Origin: a virus
Length of the DNA: 22,376 nucleotides
Strand: one strand, 5' to 3'
IMG/VR virus record: IMGVR_UViG_3300017929_000022
Location: 1 to 22,376 of that record
The notes under the pieces were generated by a model. That model was given only the letters and a program-made list of their open reading frames with translations, was not told where the DNA came from and did no database searches. The position numbers were made by a program, and so were the translations under genes. Every line of letters starts with the position of its first letter. Position 1 is the stretch's first letter. This document shows, in pieces, positions 14,520 to 21,042 of this stretch.

Positions 14520-15418
14520 TCGGACCCTGGCTTTTGCTCGATTGTCATTACTTGGCGTGGCGCTCCTATCACACCACCGGCGTCTTGTCCTACGGGGACA
14601 TTCAGACCGGGGTCCTCTTCGGCTTCTTCAAGCAGTTGATTACTCTCAAGCTGCAATTCACGACCGACAAGGTGGCCTTCTGCTTTGAGGCAGGGGAGAG
14701 CAAGCGTAAGCTTCTGTTCCCAGGGTATAAGCATCACCGACACTCTAAGCCCATGACGGAAGAGGAGGCTATGCTCATCGGGGCGTTTCATCACCAAATC
14801 AGGTTGCTGCGGGAGGAGTATCTGCCCAGGATCGGGTTTGTCAACGTCTTCGCCGAGCGCGGTTATGAGTCAGATGATATCATTGCCTCGATCACTAAAA
14901 CGCTGCCATGTGAGGAGGAGGCGGTCATCATCAGCAGTGATCGGGACTTTTTCCAACTCCTGCGCGGTAACGTGAGCATGTACGATCCCAAGCAGCGCAA
15001 AATGAATACGCTCCAATCTTTTCGGCAGGAGACAGGGCTGGTCCCACCACAATGGGCCAAGGTGCTAGCGATTGCCGGGTGCAAGACGGACGAGGTGCCC
15101 GGAATCCCTCGAATTGGGAAGAAAACCGCAATCAAGTACCTAACCGACCGGTTAAAGCCCAATTCCAGCGCGTTTTCGCTCATCAAGCAGGGTTGGGACG
15201 GGGTAGTGCTACGCAACAAGCCCCTAGTCCTACTTCCCTTTGCTAAGACGCCGAAATACGTCCTAGCGCCAGATCACATCTCTGAGCAGGGTTGGGGTGA
15301 GGTCTGTGCTGAGTTGGGGCTTAGAACCCTGCGAAATAGCATTCCGCTTCTCTCTCGTCTCCGAAGCCCTCATGAACCCATTCCCAAATATCGTCCTCAG
15401 CTCGTACCTAGGGCCTGA
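14516..15418 (+). CDS. 5'-3' exonuclease / flap endonuclease (PIN-like with H3TH)
   Basis: The 300-residue protein matches the FEN family represented by T5 exonuclease, T4 RNase H and the Pol I N-terminal domain. Acidic metal ligands appear in LLLDCHY (D9), GYESDDIIAS and ISSDRDFFQLL, and the helix-3-turn-helix DNA-binding region is AGCKTDEVPGIPRIGKKTA. It would remove RNA primers and process flaps, completing the function missing from the separate polymerase gene, which has no 5' nuclease domain. ATG 14516 overlaps the previous stop as ATGA. The frame is open further upstream, but that part overlaps the preceding gene. Confidence 0.92.
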   Translation: MIGPWLLLDCHYLAWRSYHTTGVLSYGDIQTGVLFGFFKQLITLKLQFTTDKVAFCFEAGESKRKLLFPGYKHHRHSKPMTEEEAMLIGAFHHQIRLLREEYLPRIGFVNVFAERGYESDDIIASITKTLPCEEEAVIISSDRDFFQLLRGNVSMYDPKQRKMNTLQSFRQETGLVPPQWAKVLAIAGCKTDEVPGIPRIGKKTAIKYLTDRLKPNSSAFSLIKQGWDGVVLRNKPLVLLPFAKTPKYVLAPDHISEQGWGEVCAELGLRTLRNSIPLLSRLRSPHEPIPKYRPQLVPRA

Positions 15419-16409
15419 TTCGGAACGTCGGGTCAAGCGATTGAAGTGGCATCTGAAGGCACGCGCCCAACTACATGAACTCTACCCCGATCTTCGGGTG
15501 CTGTCGATCTGCTCCGATTACAGTCCGGAGGAAGAGCAGGCGATGAAGGGATGGGATTGCATATTTCTGCCCGAGAGAACCTTGCGGTGGAAGAAGCAGA
15601 ACCTGGTCTTGAAAGAGCTCTATGCGCGGCGCAGGAATGAAGCAGTCCTGCTGCTTGACGATGATATTGTCCCAGTTGATCGAGAAGGTGGGATGGAAGA
15701 CTCAACCAAGTATCTCTATGAGCTGCTGGTCAATCCAGGGATCAGCCCAGCCCCTTGCCTTTACTTCATCTGCTATGAAGTGGTCGGGGGATACTATTTC
15801 CAAAAGCTGCAAGGGAAGGGTGACTACGTGGCTGCCCCGATGGGCGTTACCGGATGGGGCACCTGGGTGCGGAGTGACCTCGGCGTACTCTTTGAGGAGA
15901 AGGATGTGGTTAATCCTGAGGTTGGACCGGCTTTAGATGATACTCCTGTCCTGCGCGCCAAGTGCATGGAGATGGGCAAGCGGGTCCTACGCTGCAATCG
16001 GGTCCTGCTGTCCACGTACCAACACAAGGATGAGCAGTCCGCCTGGTTTAAGGATCGGGAGCATCGCAAGCTGATTATCCAGCGCACGCGCGAACATCTG
16101 CTGCGCCGCTTCCCATTGCTCTTCTATCGGGATGGGGAGGGGGAGATTAGCTCTGTCACCAAACGGTCTCTGCTTGGTCATCCAGGAGGGGAAGGACAGG
16201 TTGGGCAGATTGACACTGCGTTGATCGTGAATAGTCCAATCAGTTTTGATCAAATTGAGGCCCTGACTGGACTGAGTCGGGAGGCGATTAGCTATCACAT
16301 TTGGCACATCAAAAACCATCACCCTAACTGGGTCCTCGAGCAGGTGGACAATACCTACCAGCTGGTTCCCCAAAAGCAGGTGCATGGACGGGCCAAGCTC
16401 TTTGCATGA
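15372..16409 (+). CDS. GT-A-like glycosyltransferase with C-terminal winged helix
   Basis: Residues 1 to about 255 look like a GT-A fold sugar transferase: an N-terminal NIVLSSYLGPDSERR strand-helix start, LRVLSICSDYSPEEEQ, and the metal-binding DxD motif in AVLLLDDDIVP (D96-D98), followed by an acceptor region with GVTGWGTWVRSDLG. A C-terminal winged helix (about 278-335) includes ISFDQIEALTGLSREAISYHI and resembles that of the protein at 1098. The ATG at 15372 lies inside the exonuclease gene, a 47-base overlap. A glycosyltransferase joined to a DNA-binding type domain, in a replication operon, suggests sugar transfer to DNA. It could alternatively be a nucleotidyltransferase of similar fold. 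The substrate is unknown. Confidence 0.65.
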   Translation: MNPFPNIVLSSYLGPDSERRVKRLKWHLKARAQLHELYPDLRVLSICSDYSPEEEQAMKGWDCIFLPERTLRWKKQNLVLKELYARRRNEAVLLLDDDIVPVDREGGMEDSTKYLYELLVNPGISPAPCLYFICYEVVGGYYFQKLQGKGDYVAAPMGVTGWGTWVRSDLGVLFEEKDVVNPEVGPALDDTPVLRAKCMEMGKRVLRCNRVLLSTYQHKDEQSAWFKDREHRKLIIQRTREHLLRRFPLLFYRDGEGEISSVTKRSLLGHPGGEGQVGQIDTALIVNSPISFDQIEALTGLSREAISYHIWHIKNHHPNWVLEQVDNTYQLVPQKQVHGRAKLFA

Positions 16410-16966
16410 AACATCCAAGTCACAAAGGATCAGGATTCGAACGATACATCTGCAAGCTGCTTTCCCAATGGTGGACTAAGGGCGAGCGGGATGATGTATT
16501 TTGGCGGGCCAGCACCAGTGGGGGTCGGGCTACGATCCGAGGCAGAAAAGGGAAGAAGACCTTCGGCGGGTATGGTGACGTAACGGCCATGGATCCGGCT
16601 GGAACCCCGCTTCTCGAGGTCTTCACCATTGAAGCGAAGCGTGGTTACTTTCATGCCCACATCGCCGAGCTATTTGATCACAAGCCACGTCGCAAGCCGG
16701 GGCCTTTTGCCTGTTTTGTACAACAGGCAATCAATGCGCACAAAGCCGCCGGATCCAAGGGTTGGATGCTCATTCACCAACGGGACAAGTGCGAGGCGAT
16801 GGTCTATTTCCCATACTCACTTTGGAAGGAGCTTGGTGGGGTGCCGACGTGTCCGCTCCTTCACCTGCGCTGCATGTTAGCAAATGAAATTGTTTCATTC
16901 GTTGGAATGCGCTTCGGGGATTTCTGCATGACGGTGACCCCTTCCCAGGTGAAAGAGTTGGTGTAA
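16406..16966 (+). CDS. PD-(D/E)XK-type nuclease, resolvase-like
   Basis: The 186-residue protein has the core of a PD-(D/E)XK nuclease: GSGFERYICKLLSQWW with E12 in the first helix, a basic segment with WRASTSGGRAT, then GDVTAMD (D58) and FTIEAKRGY (E76, K78). This order of E, D and ExK is that of phage resolvases and related Holliday-junction or Mrr-like nucleases. Its job is likely resolution of branched replication intermediates before packaging. It is coupled to the previous gene by ATGA and is the last gene of the long replication block; a 108-base non-coding gap follows. The exact substrate is uncertain. Confidence 0.75.
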   Translation: MKHPSHKGSGFERYICKLLSQWWTKGERDDVFWRASTSGGRATIRGRKGKKTFGGYGDVTAMDPAGTPLLEVFTIEAKRGYFHAHIAELFDHKPRRKPGPFACFVQQAINAHKAAGSKGWMLIHQRDKCEAMVYFPYSLWKELGGVPTCPLLHLRCMLANEIVSFVGMRFGDFCMTVTPSQVKELV

Positions 16967-17074
16967 ATCACGCTCTTGCAGTAGCTTCTGTGGATTGAAA
17001 TAACTTGCTTTTGAGCGGGTGCTCTGTTAGCTTTCTAACATAGCAGTTCAACATCCACAACCATAAGGAGCACT
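16967..17074 (+). promoter_or_regulatory. Non-coding leader with small hairpin before the small-gene block
   Basis: This 108-base gap carries TTGAAA near 16995 and TTGCTT nearby, which could be weak -35 elements, and a perfect hairpin TGTTAG-CTTT-CTAACA at 17025-17040 without a T tract. AAGGAG precedes the ATG at 17075 with good spacing. It is the only obvious place for a promoter between the replication block and the small genes, but no convincing -10 box pairs with these elements, so a transcription start is a suggestion. Confidence 0.4.
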
Positions 17075-17320
17075 ATGAGAGAGATCAAATTCGTCCGTTC
17101 TTACGTCAAGGACGGCATTGAGGTTCAGGTCGCTGAGATCGACCCGGCCAATTCCGCCGAGCAGTATTGGTTGGTCCGATTCAACAGCAACCACTCGCCG
17201 GTCAGGACGAGCACTAGCCCGTTGACTAGCTGGTCGAGTGTTAAAAGGATCTTTGCCAAGCAGCAGGTGGCAGGCAAGGAACCGACGGTTGAAGAACACC
17301 ATTGCGCGATGTTCCTTTAA
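17075..17320 (+). CDS. 81-aa protein of unknown function
   Basis: It has a strong AAGGAG ribosome binding site 6 bases before the ATG and is the first gene after the non-coding leader. The product is soluble, mixed beta/alpha (REIKFVRSYVKDG, EVQVAEID, YWLVRFNS) and ends with HHCAMFL. No motif or family is recognised. Codon use has many C-ending codons, like the well-expressed gene at 1098. Confidence 0.75.
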   Translation: MREIKFVRSYVKDGIEVQVAEIDPANSAEQYWLVRFNSNHSPVRTSTSPLTSWSSVKRIFAKQQVAGKEPTVEEHHCAMFL

Positions 17321-17324
17321 TCCC

Positions 17325-18050
17325 ATGACCGCACCCATCCACACATCCATCTTGGAGAAGCTGCGCAAACTTCTCTCCAAGGCCAAGGGCACGAACAACG
17401 AGAACGAGGCGAAGGCATTCTTTGCCAAAGCCTCTGAGCTGATGACCAAGCATGGTATCGAGCAGCATGAGATTGATCAGCACGCCGGGGAGAAGGAGAA
17501 GGTCCCCGAGTTCGAACAAATCAACTTGGGCGTCAGGGCGACCAAAACTGAGCGTCCTCCCCACCCACAGGTCCGCCGGGTAATTCGACACTGCTTCAAC
17601 GTGTTCATTATTCGGGTCAGGGGTTGGGACAATCTTCGGGGCATGGTTTATACCTACTACATGATCGGGACCAAGCAGGACTGCACCTTTGCGGCCTATG
17701 CCTTTGAGGTGCTGAGTGAAACGTTCCGTCGATGCTGGAATGAGTTCAGTCGGGTCAACTTCGGCGGGGAGCGTGCGCCAGCGACGGTTTGGAATGGATA
17801 CCTCGAGGGCTTGGTCTCAGGCTTCAACGCTGCGTGGGACGAGGCGCAGGCCAGGGTCGTGAAGGAAGCGAAGGCGCAGAGCTACGCGCTCATGATCATT
17901 GACAAGAGCCAGGCGTTGGAGAAGTTCGTCGATTCCCGAAAGGATATCAAGTCCAGCACGCGGCATTGCCAAGGCATGTCCGCTGAGGCATTTCAACAGG
18001 GCTACTTCAAGGGCCGGATGATCAAGGTCAATCTGCCCTTGCACAGCTGA
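17325..18050 (+). CDS. DUF2786-domain protein
   Basis: The N-terminal 40 or so residues match the DUF2786 pattern, ILEKLRKLLSKAKGTNNENE followed by AKAFFAKASELMTKHGIEQ. This small helical domain is found in many phages and bacteria, with unknown function. The rest (about 60-241) is a helical and beta domain with YYMIGTKQDCTFAAYAFEVL and GFNAAWDEAQ, commonly seen behind DUF2786. ATG 17325 is chosen, 4 bases after the preceding stop; the frame extends upstream only inside the previous gene. No catalytic motif is recognised. Confidence 0.8.
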   Translation: MTAPIHTSILEKLRKLLSKAKGTNNENEAKAFFAKASELMTKHGIEQHEIDQHAGEKEKVPEFEQINLGVRATKTERPPHPQVRRVIRHCFNVFIIRVRGWDNLRGMVYTYYMIGTKQDCTFAAYAFEVLSETFRRCWNEFSRVNFGGERAPATVWNGYLEGLVSGFNAAWDEAQARVVKEAKAQSYALMIIDKSQALEKFVDSRKDIKSSTRHCQGMSAEAFQQGYFKGRMIKVNLPLHS

Positions 18051-18065
18051 TAATAGAAAGGATAC

Positions 18066-18509
18066 ATGAAACATAAACAGGATCCAGTGGTTTCGGATAC
18101 AGCCGAGGTGAAGCGGATGAAAAATGTTACTCCGCGCAAGCCGCACCTAAAAAAGAAGGTACTTGCCCTGCCCGCCCCAAATGGATTTTGGGATGAGGAG
18201 GGCGACATGGCGAGCAGCATCACTGCCGGTTATGATGACTCCGTCCGAGCGGCAATTGAGCATCACGTCAAGGTCTTCAAACCTAGTCCTCCCTCGCCGG
18301 AAGGCTTCTTCACTTTGAGCTGCGGGGACCATCGACTTTTCATTATGGATGCTCTTGATGGTTCACGTTGGGATGACTTACTGTGCTATGACATGAAGCT
18401 GACCTGTTCGGTGCATCTCCGGCGCCAAAATTTGATGCCGAAGGAACGAGTCGATGCAGCGATCGAATTTCTCAAGTCCATTAACTCCACTTTCAAAGAT
18501 AGCCTATGA
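18066..18509 (+). CDS. 147-aa protein of unknown function
   Basis: AAAGGA precedes the ATG at normal spacing, and the stop overlaps the next start as ATGA. The N-terminal 50 residues are basic and likely disordered (KNVTPRKPHLKKKVLALPAP); the rest may be a small domain with FFTLSCGDHRLFIMDALDG and two cysteine-containing strands, ending in a helix VDAAIEFLKSI. No family is recognised. Confidence 0.65.
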   Translation: MKHKQDPVVSDTAEVKRMKNVTPRKPHLKKKVLALPAPNGFWDEEGDMASSITAGYDDSVRAAIEHHVKVFKPSPPSPEGFFTLSCGDHRLFIMDALDGSRWDDLLCYDMKLTCSVHLRRQNLMPKERVDAAIEFLKSINSTFKDSL

Positions 18510-18805
18510 AGACAATCGCTCGACACAAACTTCCGGCCCATTTGTGGGATGCCTATGATGTCCTTCAGACAATGCTGGATGATCATTATCGGGTACGAAT
18601 GCAACAGGGGCGAGAGAATCTTGATCCTCGGACAGACGTGATCACTGGGATTATGTTTGCTTCACTGTCAATGATGAAGCAGCTTGGTCTCAACCTTGAG
18701 GAGGTACTGCTTGTGGCAAACGCAGTATCTATTGACCGAGGATGGAAACAGGATTGGGACACAGTGGTAGGAAAACGTCCGCCAGGGGACCTAGGAGATA
18801 ATTAA
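18506..18805 (+). CDS. 99-aa protein of unknown function
   Basis: It is coupled by ATGA to the preceding gene. It is predicted helical, with a hydrophobic pattern in DVITGIMFASLSMMKQLGLN and LEEVLLVANAVSI, and has no signal peptide. The C-terminus is polar (KRPPGDLGDN). The amphipathic helices suggest a small soluble, perhaps dimeric protein; no function is assigned. Confidence 0.65.
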   Translation: MKTIARHKLPAHLWDAYDVLQTMLDDHYRVRMQQGRENLDPRTDVITGIMFASLSMMKQLGLNLEEVLLVANAVSIDRGWKQDWDTVVGKRPPGDLGDN

Positions 18806-18806
18806 C

Positions 18807-19067
18807 GTGATTCACCTTCCCCATTTTGATCTTCGGTGTAGAGTGCTGCTGGCGCTTGCGGTTGCGAACTGCTACCAGCTGTGGATGCTCCTGGTGTACC
18901 TCAAGCCTTGGTGCCTCTACACCGAACGTCTTTCCGGTCGGATCACCTGCGTGGCCGTAGTCTCGGGCACCATTCATCCTCCGGCTCTCGTGTTCCACAA
19001 GATCTTCTTTGGTCAACCAGTCCAATATCTTTATGAACAGTTCAAAGAAACTTCCGTTCGTCGTTGA
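18807..19067 (+). CDS. 86-aa protein with a hydrophobic segment, GTG start
   Basis: The GTG at 18807 follows AGGAG by 9 bases and lies just after the previous stop. Residues about 11-32 (CRVLLALAVANCYQLWMLLV) could span a membrane. The remainder is mixed, ending in YLYEQFKETSVRR. The antisense frame here is also long and open, so coding in either direction was considered; the ribosome binding site and gene direction favour this strand. Function is unknown. Confidence 0.5.
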   Translation: MIHLPHFDLRCRVLLALAVANCYQLWMLLVYLKPWCLYTERLSGRITCVAVVSGTIHPPALVFHKIFFGQPVQYLYEQFKETSVRR

Positions 19068-19389
19068 AATAGCCCGCCCGGTTGTGCGCGGCAACTGCCA
19101 AGTTGCGCAGGAGGCGCAGGAGCGATGGGATTGCGAGCAGAAACTGCAAGCAATGGCCGAGAAGACTTGGCGAGACAAGAGCTTTTGGGATTCACTCCAC
19201 TTACCCATGCCGAAAGGACCATGCCCAAACATGGCCGAACTTGAAAGGAAACTGAAATATGAAGAAGATCACCCTGCTGTTGATGCTGTTCGCTCTCACC
19301 TCGGCCTACTGCGTCGAATCAAAGCGCGTGGATCCGCTGCTGTACGCCGACCCTATCCCAACCAGCATCACTTACCCAATGCTGAATGA
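19033..19389 (+). CDS. 118-aa protein of unknown function, overlapping the next gene
   Basis: ATG 19033 lies 35 bases inside the previous ORF and has no clear ribosome binding site. The product is helical and charged (AQEAQERWDCEQKLQAMAEKTW). Its last 43 codons overlap the signal-peptide gene at 19259 by 131 bases in another frame; the overlapping part (AVDAVRSHLGLLRRIKARGS) still reads like protein. It could be a true overlapping gene, or the real gene could end earlier through an error. It has no recognised family. Confidence 0.45.
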   Translation: MNSSKKLPFVVEIARPVVRGNCQVAQEAQERWDCEQKLQAMAEKTWRDKSFWDSLHLPMPKGPCPNMAELERKLKYEEDHPAVDAVRSHLGLLRRIKARGSAAVRRPYPNQHHLPNAE

Positions 19390-19606
19390 GATGGGGGTAA
19401 AACCGGAGCAGCGGCACCTCTTCAAGGTGTGTCGCCGCGTACCTCTGGAAATGGGAGGGACGAATGCTCGGGACAATCTCATTGTCTTGTCGGTGCGAGA
19501 TGCATTTACCAAATCCCTGACTGACCATGTGATCATGGGACGCGTCCAAAAGAACATGATGACTTTTGCTGAAGCGGTCAAGGTCCTAAAGGAATGGAAA
19601 CCATGA
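19259..19606 (+). CDS. Exported HNH-like protein lacking the catalytic His
   Basis: The N-terminus is a classic export signal: KK, then a hydrophobic run LLLMLFALTS, then a possible cleavage site near SAYC. After it, FKVCRRVPLEMGGTNARDNL aligns with the secreted HNH-like pattern DH.IPLELGG.N...NL, and the C-terminal MTFAEAVKVLKEW matches the usual final helix of that family. The Asp-His pair is replaced by Cys and Arg here, so nuclease activity is doubtful. AAAGGAAA precedes the ATG. Its substrate and role are unknown; periplasmic action during infection is conceivable. Confidence 0.6.
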   Translation: MKKITLLLMLFALTSAYCVESKRVDPLLYADPIPTSITYPMLNEMGVKPEQRHLFKVCRRVPLEMGGTNARDNLIVLSVRDAFTKSLTDHVIMGRVQKNMMTFAEAVKVLKEWKP

Positions 19607-19971
19607 CCCGCTTGCATTACATCATCGATAAGGATCATCGCTTCCACGTTGTCGACTTGTTCGCCTGGGCTGAGTGGATGGAGCGGGAGGATCATGCTGC
19701 CTTGGTCCGGGTAGCGGAGACCACCTGTGGCCCTTACTGGATCTCGACGATCTTCCTCGGGTTGGACCACAGCTTCGGCGAGGGTCCGCCCGTCCTTTGG
19801 GAGACGATGGTCTTTGATCAGAGCAAGCCACAAGAGCATGTCCTACCTCTCGATGGGGAGATGAATCGGTGCGCTGGGGGATGGGAACAAGCTGAGGCCA
19901 TGCACGCTGAAATGGTCGCACGGGTTGAAGCAGTCCTTGCCCTCGAGCAGCCAAGTACCAATCATTCCTAA
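19603..19971 (+). CDS. 122-aa conserved-type phage protein of unknown function
   Basis: ATG 19603 overlaps the previous stop as ATGA and is preferred to the in-frame ATG at 19594. The product contains WISTIFLGLDHSFGEGPPVL and FETM-like WETMVF, followed by a helix WEQAEAMHAEMVARVEAV. From general experience this arrangement recurs in small phage hypothetical proteins, but no function is known to me. There is no signal peptide or membrane segment. Confidence 0.75.
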   Translation: MTRLHYIIDKDHRFHVVDLFAWAEWMEREDHAALVRVAETTCGPYWISTIFLGLDHSFGEGPPVLWETMVFDQSKPQEHVLPLDGEMNRCAGGWEQAEAMHAEMVARVEAVLALEQPSTNHS

Positions 19972-19980
19972 CCCTTTCCC

Positions 19981-20187
19981 ATGAGCAAGAAACGCAAACT
20001 CACCCCACAGGAAAAGCAGTTCGTGAAGGAGGCAGAAGATGCCCACTTCACTGTTCAATACGATGACAAGACTGGGGCCCCGTACGCGACCGGGGCCGAT
20101 CACAACTCCTCTTGCTTCTCGATGTACGTGGTCGAGGTGCAGGAAGGTTCCGAAGAAGAGGGCTGCGCGACTTACCACCTCGGTTAA
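19981..20187 (+). CDS. 68-aa protein of unknown function
   Basis: It starts 9 bases after the preceding stop; no strong ribosome binding site is visible. The N-terminus is basic (SKKRKLTPQEKQF), and the remainder is acidic with VQYDDKTG and YVVEVQEGSEEE. It is small and soluble. The alternative frame overlapping its 3' half belongs to the next gene only from 20199 on, so the two do not conflict. Confidence 0.55.
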   Translation: MSKKRKLTPQEKQFVKEAEDAHFTVQYDDKTGAPYATGADHNSSCFSMYVVEVQEGSEEEGCATYHLG

Positions 20188-20198
20188 CTCCTCCTCCC

Positions 20199-20408
20199 AT
20201 GCCACCCAACGAAGTCACCAACGTCGATCTCCGATGCACCCGCCGGGACATCGTTCAGGTTGAGCTCATGCACACGCCCAATGATGACGATGTGCTCTAC
20301 GTCAACGTCAACGGCCAGTGCCGCTGCCGGGTTATTGCCCCGCGCTTTCGCGAGCTAGGGGCAGGAGCGGTCATTACGGTCACTGACACCCGCCGGAAGA
20401 AAGGATAG
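20199..20408 (+). CDS. 69-aa protein of unknown function
   Basis: The start at ATG 20199 is preferred; the frame is open upstream, but that part is Arg/Pro-rich and overlaps the previous gene. CTCCTCC before the ATG gives no Shine-Dalgarno sequence on this strand. The product is a small beta-rich protein (NVDLRCTRRDIVQVELMH, VLYVNVNGQCRCRVIAP, AVITVTDTRRKKG), compatible with an OB- or SH3-like barrel. No family is recognised. Confidence 0.6.
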   Translation: MPPNEVTNVDLRCTRRDIVQVELMHTPNDDDVLYVNVNGQCRCRVIAPRFRELGAGAVITVTDTRRKKG

Positions 20409-20412
20409 TCCC

Positions 20413-20637
20413 ATGACCTTTACTCAATCTGACCTTTATGCCCTTGAGCTGGCCTGCATCCACGCTCGGGAAGCAACCTTGCACGCTCGGAACGCTGCTC
20501 TGTGGGAACGGGCCAAATCTCATGTCGACGGTGCCCCCGATTTGATGGATGAGCACGCGGTGAACACAGGTGAGCTGCGTGGCCTTCGGGACCATATCAA
20601 GTTTCTGGAGGACCAAATCAAGAAGGGCCAACCTTGA
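20413..20637 (+). CDS. 74-aa helical protein of unknown function
   Basis: It follows the previous stop by 4 bases and overlaps the next ORF as TTGA. Helix-rich sequence (SDLYALELACIHAREATLHA and LRGLRDHIKFLEDQIKKG) suggests a short coiled coil. No motif is recognised. Spacing and frame use fit the surrounding run of small genes. Confidence 0.6.
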   Translation: MTFTQSDLYALELACIHAREATLHARNAALWERAKSHVDGAPDLMDEHAVNTGELRGLRDHIKFLEDQIKKGQP

Positions 20638-21014
20638 CCAAAGGGATGGTCAGGCTCCTGCAAGCGCTCGCGACCGCCGAAGAGGAAGAGCGGTGGGATG
20701 ATGCTGAAGTGACCTGCGAGGGGAGGGAGTGCTGGGTTGGACTGCGCCAGACAAACTGGCGCACGGTGAACGCCCTGCTTCGGCTTGTGGCCTTACGTGA
20801 TGTCTCCGATACCGATTGCGTGCGCTATGCGATCAATGATGTAGGTCAGCTCTTACTTGAGCAATCCGGCGCAGAGGATGAAATTCGCCGGGCCCTGTAT
20901 TCAGGTCACAACTTCACTATCGAAAATGGCCACGTACGCCGACTGAAAAATCCGGTCCGAACAGCCCAAATCCTAAAGCGCAGAAACCAAAGGCGCTTGA
21001 CTTCCCCAATCTAA
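20634..21014 (+). CDS. 126-aa protein of unknown function, TTG start
   Basis: The TTG at 20634 overlaps the preceding stop as TTGA and has AAGAAGGG upstream. An in-frame ATG at 20646 has a purine stretch too close to it. The product is mixed helical with an acidic segment (TAEEEERWDDAEVTCEG), then VNALLRLVALRDVSDTD and a basic C-terminus (KRRNQRRLTSP). It lies just upstream of the terminase-like gene. No function is assigned. Confidence 0.65.
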   Translation: MTKGMVRLLQALATAEEEERWDDAEVTCEGRECWVGLRQTNWRTVNALLRLVALRDVSDTDCVRYAINDVGQLLLEQSGAEDEIRRALYSGHNFTIENGHVRRLKNPVRTAQILKRRNQRRLTSPI

Positions 21015-21042
21015 GGGACTAGAGACCCACCCTAGCTACGCA

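Noticed and set aside
16425-17510. TTCGAA-containing stretches resembling tRNA T-loops
   Set aside because: They lie inside well-supported coding regions, and no acceptor, D or anticodon stems can be paired around them.
18729-19232. Antisense open frame of 167 codons
   Set aside because: All supported genes are on the + strand, the translation shows no motif, and it crosses two sense-strand gene junctions that have ribosome binding sites.
20997-21025. TTGACT-N17-TAGAGA as a promoter for the terminase-like gene
   Set aside because: The -35-like box and spacing are good, but TAGAGA matches only half of the -10 consensus and the -35-like part lies in the coding end of the previous gene. It was not strong enough to list.
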